DNA from: an uncultured Eubacteriales bacterium
Lineage (GTDB): Bacteria; Bacillota_A; Clostridia; Christensenellales; Aristaeellaceae
Assembly: GCA_944333375.1 (NCBI GenBank)
Contig: CALVKX010000010.1
Span: forward strand, 1-21,245
DNA: 21,245 nt
Reading direction: 5' to 3'
Shown: one piece after another, positions 7,821-14,558 of the stretch
Layout: every line of letters starts with the position of its first letter
Position numbering within the stretch: position 1 is the stretch's first letter
Notes under the pieces: generated by a model
Told to the model about the DNA's origin: nothing
The model's database searches: none
What the model saw: only the letters and a program-made list of their open reading frames with translations
Position numbers and translations under genes: made by a program

Positions 7821-8450
7821 TTGAAGAAGTTCATAAAACGCCTGTTTGGTTTTGTGGTCTGCCTTGCGCTCGCCGTTGCGCTGGTGCGTGTCGGACCCTA
7901 TGTCTATGAGCGCTTTTTTGGGGGCGCAGATACGCAGTGGATCAGCGAGCAGTTTTCCCAGACGCTTCGCGAAAAGAATGAGCTGGTCGTGTATGAGGTA
8001 GAGGTCACGGGGCAGGAGACCGTGACGCAGGACGCATGGCTCCTGGGCACGGTGCAGAAGGTCGAAATGCCCTATACCTTTCGCATGAGCTTCACGGTGG
8101 ATCTGAGCCTCGCGGTCGTCAGCGCGCTCGACGATGGGGTGGAAGTCCGCGTGCCGCCGCCCGTGGCGGCCTATCCGAAGCTGATCGTTCAGGAGGATCA
8201 GGTGCGCACCTATGACTGGCTTTATCCCCTGACCCCCGAGCGCTATTCGGCGATCAAGCAGGAGACGGAAGACCGCCTGTTCAGCGATTACGGGGCAAAC
8301 GAGGGCTACCTCTCCAGCGCATGGGATGTGACGGTGCGAAACCTGGAGTCGCTTTTCCGCTCTGTCGCCGAGCAGCGCGGCGGCGCGGACTGCGCCATCC
8401 GTGTGGTTCGGGACGACAGCCTCATCCCCGCTGAGACAAGCGAGGTTTAA
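7821..8450 (+). CDS. DUF4230-like membrane-anchored protein
   Basis: This encodes 209 residues. The start is TTG at 7821, preceded by GGAGG (7809-7813); the nearby ATG at 7814 is out of frame. Residues about 6-30 (LFGFVVCLALAVALVRVGPY) form an N-terminal membrane anchor, and the remainder should lie outside the membrane. The body has the layout of DUF4230 proteins: an ELVVYEVEVTGQETV strand, FRMSFTVDLSLAVVSALDDG, VEVRVPPPVAAYPKLIVQED, then a helical C-terminus with YSAIKQETEDRLFSDY. DUF4230 has no established function. The gene is followed by a hairpin (8469-8502) and a new promoter, so its link to the downstream motor genes is by proximity and not by obvious cotranscription. The family call is from pattern recall and is moderately certain. 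Confidence 0.68.
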   Translation: MKKFIKRLFGFVVCLALAVALVRVGPYVYERFFGGADTQWISEQFSQTLREKNELVVYEVEVTGQETVTQDAWLLGTVQKVEMPYTFRMSFTVDLSLAVVSALDDGVEVRVPPPVAAYPKLIVQEDQVRTYDWLYPLTPERYSAIKQETEDRLFSDYGANEGYLSSAWDVTVRNLESLFRSVAEQRGGADCAIRVVRDDSLIPAETSEV

Positions 8451-8468
8451 ATTCGTCCATCCTTTCAG

Positions 8469-8505
8469 CGGCGGCACGTCATCCGTGGGTGGCTTGCCGC
8501 CGTTT
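8469..8505 (+). terminator. Probable terminator after the DUF4230 gene
   Basis: An 8-bp perfect stem CGGCGGCA (8469-8476) / TGCCGCCG (8495-8502) with an 18-base loop is followed by TTTCCGTT. The T-tract is short, so termination may be partial. A good promoter follows at 8539. Confidence 0.55.
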
Positions 8506-8538
8506 CCGTTCCGGGTGTTTTCCAAGTGTTCCAAACTA

Positions 8539-8567
8539 TTTACAAAGTATGAAAAAAGCGTTACAAT
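8539..8567 (+). promoter_or_regulatory. Sigma-A-type promoter of the ZorAB-like operon
   Basis: -35 TTTACA (8539-8544) and -10 TACAAT (8562-8567) are separated by exactly 17 bp in a locally A/T-rich stretch. The first start codon is about 43 bases downstream of the -10, which suits a leader with the ribosome site GGAGG at 8597-8601. No obvious operator palindrome is present. Confidence 0.75.
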
Positions 8568-8609
8568 AAGCTGTAACCCTTGAATGAAAATCGACCGGAG
8601 GTGCCGCGA

Positions 8610-9830
8610 GTGCCCACTTTGACCAGTCTGGCATCCAATTTGACGGAAATCATAATCTATGCCGCCATCGCTCTGGTCACGCTGACCGGACTATGCAAAT
8701 GCATCTATCCGCTTTTGCGAAATGCGGCTGCTTTGAACCGCGCGGTCATCAAGCTGGAGAAGAGCACGGCCGCGGGCGAGCGGCCCATCTGGCGCGAGGC
8801 GCGCTTTTTGGGGCGTTCGCTTCGCAACGAATGGCAGCAGTTTCTTCTTAATGCCGGTCAGCTTGACATGCGTGGAATTCCCTGCGACACCCGCGAGTAC
8901 ATCAATGAGGAAACCGTGGTGGACAAGCCGGGCCATGCCCAGCTTGCGGAGCTCATTCCGGGCCTGCTGACCTCGCTTGGCATTTTGGGGACCTTTATCG
9001 GGCTCATGCAGGGCCTCACCAGCGTGGACTTCAGCAACGCCCAGGGCACCATTGAGAGCATCCCGCAGCTGCTCAGCGGCATGCGCTTTGCCTTTGCCAC
9101 CTCTGTGGCCGGCATCTCCTGCTCACTCCTGTTCAACATGTTTAACCGCATGTCCGCAGGGCGTGCCGTGCGCGCACTGGACAATTTCGAGGACGCTTTC
9201 TACGAGCTGGCCATGCCGCGTCCGCTCCAGCCTGACGTGCAGATGATGTGTCAGAAGCAGGACGAGGAGGTCCGCATGGCGCGCCTTGCCGAGAACGTTG
9301 GCAATCACGTGGCCGCCTCCCTTGAGATGGCCGTCGGACGCGCCATGGCGCCGCTGACCCAGTCGCTGGACACCTTTATCAAATGCGCCACGCGCGAGCA
9401 GGTGGACGGGGTACGGCGCATCGTGGGCCAGTTTGTCCAGCAGATGAACACCTCGCTCAGCAGTCAGATGACGGCGCTGGGAGATACGATGAACGTCGTC
9501 AATCAGGGACAGCTCCAAACCCAGCAAAACCTCCAGTCTACGCTGGACGCGGCGCGCGGCATGGCCAAGGACGCGCAGGCCATCCGCGAGGCCAGCGCGG
9601 AGATCGCAAAGCAGATGCAGGCCTTTGCCCAGGAGATGCTCAAGGAGCGCGACAGCCGCTCCAGCCTCCTCGACACGGCGCAGAGCGCTACCCACACCCT
9701 CACCGACCGCCTGGACGCGCTTTCCGAGTCGCTCAGGCGCATGCAGGTTGCGGCGGACATGCTGACCGCCGAGATGGACACGCTGCCGGAAGAACCCCGG
9801 GAACAGACGGATGCGGCGGCGGAGCTGTAA
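8610..9830 (+). CDS. ZorA-like MotA/TolQ/ExbB-family proton channel subunit with long helical tail
   Basis: This encodes 406 residues. I chose GTG at 8610 because GGAGG (8597-8601) lies eight bases before it; an in-frame TTG at 8580 lacks a ribosome site. Three membrane helices are visible: about 13-36, 115-136 (ELIPGLLTSLGILGTFIGLM) and 155-178 (SGMRFAFATSVAGISCSLLF). LGILGTFIGL...GL and AFATSVAGIS are the signature of the ZorA branch of the MotA/ExbB family. Thr128 and Thr164 occupy the places of the pore threonines of this family. A cytoplasmic tail of about 220 residues, rich in Ala/Gln/Met and helical, follows; ZorA proteins also carry a long intracellular tail. It should assemble with the next gene product as an ion-driven motor. 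No flagellar or chemotaxis genes are present. Confidence 0.85.
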   Translation: MPTLTSLASNLTEIIIYAAIALVTLTGLCKCIYPLLRNAAALNRAVIKLEKSTAAGERPIWREARFLGRSLRNEWQQFLLNAGQLDMRGIPCDTREYINEETVVDKPGHAQLAELIPGLLTSLGILGTFIGLMQGLTSVDFSNAQGTIESIPQLLSGMRFAFATSVAGISCSLLFNMFNRMSAGRAVRALDNFEDAFYELAMPRPLQPDVQMMCQKQDEEVRMARLAENVGNHVAASLEMAVGRAMAPLTQSLDTFIKCATREQVDGVRRIVGQFVQQMNTSLSSQMTALGDTMNVVNQGQLQTQQNLQSTLDAARGMAKDAQAIREASAEIAKQMQAFAQEMLKERDSRSSLLDTAQSATHTLTDRLDALSESLRRMQVAADMLTAEMDTLPEEPREQTDAAAEL

Positions 9831-9842
9831 GGAGAGCGAGAG

Positions 9843-10889
9843 ATGGCACGCAGACGGTATGTTCGGCGCAGCGCAGGCAAGGCGGACGGCGGTGCGTTCT
9901 GGATCAGCTATTCGGACATGATGGCGGCGCTTTTGCTGGTGTTCGTGCTGGTTCTGTGCTATAGCGTCTATCAGTATTTTCTGATGCTGGAGACCAAGAC
10001 CGCCGAGCTGGACGAGCAGAGCGCTTTGCTCAGCGCGCAGCAGGCGACGTTGGACGACCAGCAAAAGGAGCTCAGCGCGCAGCAGGCGGCTTTGACGGAC
10101 AAGCAAAACGAGCTTACCGCCGCGCTTACGCAGCTGGATGAAAAGGAAAGCCTGCTAAACGACCAGAGTCTCACGCTGGAGGAGCAGGAAAAGATCATTC
10201 TGGCGGCTCAGGCAGCCCTTAGCCAGAAGGAAGAGGAGCTCAACGCGGCCAACCTGGAACTGACCGGCAAGCAGCAGGAGTTGGCGGATGCCACCATTTT
10301 GCTGGGGCAGCAGCAGGAGGCGATGAATGAGCAGCAACAGAAGCTGGACGATCTGGTCGGCGTTCGCACCAAAATCGTGCGCGACCTGACCGCAGCCTTG
10401 GGCGCGGCAGACCTCAAGGCCGGCGTGGACAGCAATACGGGCGATATCATGCTGGAGAGCGCCGTGTTTTTCGACGTGGCCAAAAGCAATATCAAAGAAA
10501 GCGGCCGGACGCTGCTGGATGAATTCATCCCTGTCTATCTCGGCGTTCTTCTTCGGCCCGAATACGTGGACTACCTGGGGGAAATCATCATAGAGGGGCA
10601 TACGGATACCCAGGGGACCTACCTGGTCAACCTCGAGCTTTCCCAGGAGCGGGCCCTCAGCGTGGCCACCTACTGTTTGCAGATGCCCAGCCTGAGCGAA
10701 AGCCAGCTTGAAAAGTTGCGCGAGATCCTGACCGCTAAGGGCAAAAGCTATTCCGATCCCATCTACAACGATGACGGCACCATCAACATGGATGCCTCGC
10801 GGCGCGTCGAATTTAAATTCCGCATGAAGGATTCGGAGATGATCGACGAAATCCGCGACATTCTCAGCGCCGGAGGCGCGAACGAATAG
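9843..10889 (+). CDS. ZorB/MotB-like stator subunit: one TM helix, long coiled coil, OmpA-like peptidoglycan-binding domain
   Basis: This encodes 348 residues. The ATG follows AAGGAG, which overlaps the stop codon of the preceding gene. After a basic N-terminus, FWISYSDMMAALLLVFVLVL (19-38) is the transmembrane helix, with Asp25 at the position of the proton-carrying aspartate of MotB, ZorB and ExbD. Residues about 45-180 form a Gln/Glu/Leu-rich coiled coil with 14-residue repeats. An OmpA-like domain follows (about 193-330), with IIIEGHTDTQGTYLVNLELS (the GHTD motif, then NLELSQERA) and SRRVEFKF, the residues that bind peptidoglycan in this fold. ZorB and MotB usually lack such a long coiled coil, so the reach to the wall is unusual. 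Partner of the preceding channel subunit. Confidence 0.88.
   Translation: MARRRYVRRSAGKADGGAFWISYSDMMAALLLVFVLVLCYSVYQYFLMLETKTAELDEQSALLSAQQATLDDQQKELSAQQAALTDKQNELTAALTQLDEKESLLNDQSLTLEEQEKIILAAQAALSQKEEELNAANLELTGKQQELADATILLGQQQEAMNEQQQKLDDLVGVRTKIVRDLTAALGAADLKAGVDSNTGDIMLESAVFFDVAKSNIKESGRTLLDEFIPVYLGVLLRPEYVDYLGEIIIEGHTDTQGTYLVNLELSQERALSVATYCLQMPSLSESQLEKLREILTAKGKSYSDPIYNDDGTINMDASRRVEFKFRMKDSEMIDEIRDILSAGGANE
10028..10088 (+). repeat. 19-bp direct repeat in the coiled-coil coding region
   Basis: GCTCAGCGCGCAGCAGGCG occurs at 10028-10046 and again at 10070-10088, offset by 42 bp, that is 14 codons or two heptads. It encodes the repeated LSAQQA unit and points to recent internal duplication that lengthened the coiled coil in register. 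Confidence 0.85.
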
Positions 10890-10904
10890 AAAGGACGGTG
10901 CGGC

Positions 10905-11399
10905 ATGCGCGGTCTGAAAATCGCGGCCATCGCATCGGTATCGCTGCTGATCGTGATGGCACTGATGGTGGGATATCTGTTTTTGACGGCCGAGGTCCGC
11001 GTGACCAGCGTAGCGGTGGAAGGGGTTTCAGCAGCTGATGATCCGGCCGCATTTGAGGCGCTCAAAACCTCCGTTGTAGACGAAACCTTTCAGGGCACGC
11101 TCTACCAAAAGCCGCTGGAGTGGGGAGAAGCGGGAGACTACGTATATCTGAACTATACGCTTCGCCTGCGAAACGACTGCCTTGTCCCCATCGACATGAT
11201 CGAGGTCCAGGTGGTTCCGCAGGCGACGGATATTCTCCAGATCGGCGATTTTACGGTAAAATCGCTCGATCCCAAAAGCGAGGGCGACCTGAGCGTTCGG
11301 ATTCTCGTCCCCAAGGACACACACTCCGTGAGAGAATTGATTGTTACCTATTACGTATGGGGCGTGAGCTTCAACCTCAAGACGACGTATGGCATGTAA
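10905..11399 (+). CDS. Membrane-anchored extracytoplasmic protein of unknown function, third gene of the motor operon
   Basis: This encodes 164 residues. The ATG follows AAAGGA at a spacing of about ten bases, and 15 bases separate it from the preceding stop. Residues about 5-28 (KIAAIASVSLLIVMALMVGY) form a signal anchor. The rest alternates short strands, for example VRVTSVAVEGV, YVYLNYTLRLRND and EGDLSVRILVPKD, suggesting a compact beta-sandwich outside the membrane. I recognise no family and no catalytic motif. It has no equivalent among the known Zorya components (ZorC, ZorD, ZorE). Its place, downstream of the two motor genes and upstream of a shared terminator, suggests an accessory or output subunit. 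Confidence 0.75.
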   Translation: MRGLKIAAIASVSLLIVMALMVGYLFLTAEVRVTSVAVEGVSAADDPAAFEALKTSVVDETFQGTLYQKPLEWGEAGDYVYLNYTLRLRNDCLVPIDMIEVQVVPQATDILQIGDFTVKSLDPKSEGDLSVRILVPKDTHSVRELIVTYYVWGVSFNLKTTYGM

Positions 11400-11445
11400 A
11401 AAAAACCGGCCCGGGCTTCTCCCTTTGCCCGGGCCGGCGCTTTTT
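11398..11445. terminator. Strong bidirectional terminator between the motor operon and nagA
   Basis: An 11-bp GC stem CCGGCCCGGGC (11405-11415) / GCCCGGGCCGG (11426-11436) is flanked by seven A's on the left (11398-11404) and six T's on the right (11440-11445). It therefore fits termination of both the plus-strand operon and the convergent minus-strand operon ending at 11451. Confidence 0.93.
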
Positions 11446-11450
11446 TCATG

Positions 11451-12566
11451 TCAGCCGATGGTGCCCACGAAGCGGTACTCCGCATCGAAGCGGGCAAAGA
11501 TGGCGGGGGCGCCCAGTTCGATTTCGCCGACTTCCTCATTGCCGATGGACTGGGCGGGCGTGCGCGTGGTCATGATCGCCGCATCCTCAGGCGTGGCGCC
11601 GAAACGGATGAGGTTCTGGAAGGCGCGGACCATGGTCAGCGTGCTTCCGGCGAGGGTGCCGTCGGCCAGGCGCGCCGCGCCTTCCTTGACAAAGACATCC
11701 TGGCCGCCGAGCTGGTACTTGCCGTCAGGCATGCCGGCCGCCTCCATGGCGTCGGTGATGGCGACGGTGAGGCGGTTGCCCTTGCAGCGCATTATCATGC
11801 GCACGATGTCGGGATGGAGGTGGATGCCGTCGCTGATGACCTCGCAGGCCAGGCGGTCATCAACCATGGCCGCTCCGGGAACGCCGGGCGCGCGGTGGTT
11901 GAGCGGCGTCTGGGCGTTGAAGGTGTGGGTGACATGGGTCGCGCCGTGGTCGGCAGCCGCGTGGACGGTTTCCGCGTTGGCGGCGGTATGGCCGATGCTC
12001 ACGGTGATGCCGCTGTCCGTCAGGCGCTTGATGAAGGGCAGCGCGCCCTCCTTTTCAGGCGCCATGGTAATCATGCGAACGATGCCCTCGTATTCGCCCG
12101 CGTAGGCCTTCCAGCTTTCCTCGTCGGGCAGGGTAAAGTACTGCTTGAGCTGCGCGCCAGCCTTGCTCTCCTCCAGATAGGGCGCCTCCATGTGCGCGCC
12201 CAGGACGATGGCCCCGTCGGGCTCCGGGCGGTCCATGACCGCCTTGATGCCGCGAAGCGCCGCCAGCGTATCTTCGGGGCTGGCGCTCATGGTGGTGGGC
12301 AGGAAGGCCGCAACGCCGAATTTCTTAAGCTCGCGGCTCATGTGGCGCACGGCTTCCTCGCCGTTCATCGTGTCCTGACCCATGAACGCATGAATATGCA
12401 CGTCCACAAAGCCCGGCAGCAGGAGATCGCCCTTAAGGTCCACGACCTCCCCGGATTCCACGGCCAGGCCCTGGCCGATGGCGGCAATCTTTCCATCACT
12501 GATAACAAGGTCCGTTCCCTCATGAAATTCGCCGTTGATAAAGGCTTTTGCATTTTTGATGAGCAT
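11451..12566 (-). CDS. nagA: N-acetylglucosamine-6-phosphate deacetylase
   Basis: This encodes 371 residues. The ATG at 12564-12566 is chosen because AAAGG (12577-12581) lies nine bases upstream; the in-frame ATG at 12573-12575 touches that ribosome site. Amidohydrolase features appear in order: LLLPGFVDVHIHAF with the metal HxH, GAHMEAPYLEESKAGA with the metal-binding Glu, SIGHTAANAE, THTFNAQTPLNHR and AITDAMEAAGMPDG with the catalytic Asp. The enzyme removes acetate from GlcNAc-6-phosphate to give glucosamine-6-phosphate in amino-sugar and wall recycling. No nagB or PTS gene is nearby. It starts 29 bases after potD with no terminator between, so it appears to be the last gene of the ABC-transporter operon, an unusual setting. 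Confidence 0.94.
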   Translation of the reverse strand: MLIKNAKAFINGEFHEGTDLVISDGKIAAIGQGLAVESGEVVDLKGDLLLPGFVDVHIHAFMGQDTMNGEEAVRHMSRELKKFGVAAFLPTTMSASPEDTLAALRGIKAVMDRPEPDGAIVLGAHMEAPYLEESKAGAQLKQYFTLPDEESWKAYAGEYEGIVRMITMAPEKEGALPFIKRLTDSGITVSIGHTAANAETVHAAADHGATHVTHTFNAQTPLNHRAPGVPGAAMVDDRLACEVISDGIHLHPDIVRMIMRCKGNRLTVAITDAMEAAGMPDGKYQLGGQDVFVKEGAARLADGTLAGSTLTMVRAFQNLIRFGATPEDAAIMTTRTPAQSIGNEEVGEIELGAPAIFARFDAEYRFVGTIG

Positions 12567-12595
12567 TGGTATCATCCTTTCTCTTCACACCGCGG

Positions 12596-13630
12596 TCACT
12601 GGTTTTTGAAGGCGGTGTAGATTTCCTGGTAGAGCGTCTCCGTCGCGCCGACATCTTCGATGAACTCCGCATCCGAAAGCAGCTCAGCTGGAACGTTCAT
12701 CACGCTGGCTTCGCGGTACGTTTCGCTCAGATAGGCTTCGGCCGCCTGATTGACGCACATGTAATACTGATACTCGGCGTTATGCGCCGCCACCTCCGGC
12801 CGCATCAGGTAGTCCAGGAACAGATGGGCGGCCTCCGCGTTCTTCGCTCCCTCGGGAATCACAAAGCCGTCAATGCCGTATCCCAGGCCTTCCTTGGGAT
12901 AGACGACCTTGAATTCGGGATGGTCAAGCTGAACCATGTAGACAAAGGGCGTAAAGAGGAACCCCACGCTGGCCTCTCCGCTGGTAACGGCGGTGTAGGA
13001 CTCCAAATCGCCGAAGGTGCGGATGTTGGGATAGAGCAGCATCAGCTTTTCCTTCATCTGCGCCAGCACGTCCGGGTCAGTCTCGTTCATGCTCTTGCCC
13101 ATGGTCTTGAGCGTGATGCCGCACAGCACGCGCGCGTTCTCCAAAACCGCGACGCTGTCGGCAAGCTCCGCGTTCCACAGGTCCTCATAGCCGGTGATTT
13201 CAAAGGACACGCGCTCGGGGTCATAGATGATGAGCGGGCAGCCCGCCATGTAGGGGATAACGTATTCGTTGTCGGGATCATAGGTCTGATTGAGGAAGGC
13301 GGGATTGAGATTTCCGTAATTGCTCAGGGCGCTCAGGTCCAGCTTCTGGATCAGGCCCTGCTTGCGCAGGATGTCCAGCGAATAGTCGCTGGAGAGAATC
13401 AGGTCATAGTCCGAGCCGCCGCCCTCGGAAACCTTGAGCAGCATGCTGTCAATGGAGTCCATGGGGGACCAGATGACATCGATGCCGGTTTCCGCTTCAA
13501 AGGCGGCGATGGTGTCGCTGTCAACATAGCCCTCCCAGCTGAGGATGTTGAGGACCTGCTGCTCCTGGGCAAGGGCAAGCGCAGGGAGCATGAGAAGCAG
13601 TGAGAGGAAAAGAGCAAGCAGCTTTTTCAT
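12596..13630 (-). CDS. potD: PotD-like polyamine-type ABC transporter solute-binding protein
   Basis: This encodes 344 residues. The ATG at 13628-13630 follows AAAGGAG and begins a clear signal peptide (KKLLALFLSLLLMLPALALA) with an ALA cleavage site. There is no lipobox cysteine, which is unusual for a binding protein in a monoderm. The mature protein matches PotD/PotF-type proteins: LNILSWEGYVDSDTIAAFEA, then DYDLILSSDYSLDILRKQGL, DNEYVIPYMAG, VVYPKEGLGYGIDGFVIPEG and LFLDYLMRPEVA. Compared with the E. coli PotD sequence as I recall it, Trp32, Tyr35 and the Asp of YGIDG are kept. The acidic pair corresponding to Asp168/Glu171 reads Asn/Val in AVLENARVL, so the ligand may not be spermidine. 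The surrounding potABC genes leave the transporter role clear. Confidence 0.85.
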   Translation of the reverse strand: MKKLLALFLSLLLMLPALALAQEQQVLNILSWEGYVDSDTIAAFEAETGIDVIWSPMDSIDSMLLKVSEGGGSDYDLILSSDYSLDILRKQGLIQKLDLSALSNYGNLNPAFLNQTYDPDNEYVIPYMAGCPLIIYDPERVSFEITGYEDLWNAELADSVAVLENARVLCGITLKTMGKSMNETDPDVLAQMKEKLMLLYPNIRTFGDLESYTAVTSGEASVGFLFTPFVYMVQLDHPEFKVVYPKEGLGYGIDGFVIPEGAKNAEAAHLFLDYLMRPEVAAHNAEYQYYMCVNQAAEAYLSETYREASVMNVPAELLSDAEFIEDVGATETLYQEIYTAFKNQ

Positions 13631-13655
13631 TAATACCAATTCTCCTTTCAGGAAT

Positions 13656-13674
13656 GGGATTCCTCTGGAATACC
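13656..13674 (-). repeat. Inverted repeat in the potC-potD gap
   Basis: GGGATTCC (13656-13663) and GGAATACC (13667-13674) form a 7-of-8 stem with a three-base loop, in the 91-bp gap that is the only sizeable one inside the operon. Such a hairpin between permease and binding-protein genes could block 3'-exonuclease decay or adjust relative expression. There is no T-tract, so it is not a terminator. Confidence 0.5.
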
Positions 13675-13721
13675 TTCTTTTTTTATGCCAATCGCCGCTT
13701 TCGCATGCGATAGGTATCCAT

Positions 13722-14549
13722 TCATGCACTGCGCCGTTCCATCCGCCGCTGGCGTGCGATGCGCACGGAGGAGATGTACCGGCTCAGCGCCACGGCGATG
13801 AATACCACGCCCATGATGAGCGTGCACAGGGCGTTTACCTGGGGGGAGACGCCGACCTTGACGCTGGAATAGATCTTAATGGGCAGCGTTCCTTCTCCCG
13901 CGCCGTAGACAAAGAAGCTGATTACAAAGTCGTCCAGCGACATCGCCAGCGCCAGAAAGGCTCCGCTGAAAATGGCGGGACGGCAGAGGGGGAGGGTGAT
14001 GTCCCGGACCACGCGCGGGGGGCTTGCCCCCAGGTCGCGCGCCGCATCGAACAGGGCCGTATCCATGCCCACCAGGCGGCTCTTTACGTTGAGAAAGATG
14101 TAGGGAATACAGAACGTCACATGCGCCAGAATGAGGCGCAGATCGTTTCCGCGGATTCCCATGGCGTTGAAGACAACCATAAAAGCCAGGCCGAGAATGA
14201 TCTCCGGGATCATGATCGGCAGGGACATCAGCGACTCCATCGCGGTATCCAGACGGGAGGAGCGGCCCTGTGCCCGATGCGCCATGCCGATGGCGCCCAG
14301 CGTGCCGATAACGCAGGAGACGAGCACCGCCCACAGCGCCACCCGGACGCTCAGAAGCAGCGCGTCGCCAAAGCCGCTCTGGTTGGTGAAGAGCTTTCCG
14401 TACCAGGCCGTGGTCCAGCCGGTAAAATCAATCGGGATGCGGGCCGTGTTATCGTTGAAGGAATAGATCACAACCACCACGATGGGCAGGTACATGATGA
14501 CCAGCACGGCACCGATAAACAGCAGGGAACCAACGGAACGCTTTTTCAT
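13722..14549 (-). CDS. potC: PotC-like polyamine-type ABC transporter permease
   Basis: This encodes 275 residues, the expected length for PotC/PotI. About six membrane helices are seen, starting with SLLFIGAVLVIMYLPIVVVV. The cytoplasmic EAA loop that docks on the ATPase is LFDAARDLGASPPRVVRDIT. Typical family segments include SLPIMIPEIILGLAFMV and AMSLDDFVISFFVYG. The ATG follows AGGAGGG, which overlaps the potB stop region, nine bases downstream of potB. It forms the membrane channel together with PotB. Confidence 0.92.
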   Translation of the reverse strand: MKKRSVGSLLFIGAVLVIMYLPIVVVVIYSFNDNTARIPIDFTGWTTAWYGKLFTNQSGFGDALLLSVRVALWAVLVSCVIGTLGAIGMAHRAQGRSSRLDTAMESLMSLPIMIPEIILGLAFMVVFNAMGIRGNDLRLILAHVTFCIPYIFLNVKSRLVGMDTALFDAARDLGASPPRVVRDITLPLCRPAIFSGAFLALAMSLDDFVISFFVYGAGEGTLPIKIYSSVKVGVSPQVNALCTLIMGVVFIAVALSRYISSVRIARQRRMERRSA

Positions 14550-14558
14550 TGCGCCCTC

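Noticed and set aside
8610..10889. Flagellar MotA/MotB stator
   Set aside because: No flagellar or chemotaxis genes are present, and the channel subunit has three membrane helices and the ZorA/ExbB-type signature rather than the four-helix MotA layout.
7612..11445. A complete Zorya anti-phage system
   Set aside because: No ZorC, ZorD helicase or ZorE nuclease gene is in the window, and there are no other defence genes nearby; only the motor part can be claimed.
11448..12620. A 390-codon open frame on the plus strand opposite nagA
   Set aside because: It is antisense to all the NagA active-site motifs, begins next to the terminator and lacks a ribosome site; a codon-bias artefact.
13631..13729. 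GTG start at 13729 for the PotD-like protein
   Set aside because: It would add 33 residues before a perfect signal peptide; AAAGGAG before the ATG at 13630 decides the start.
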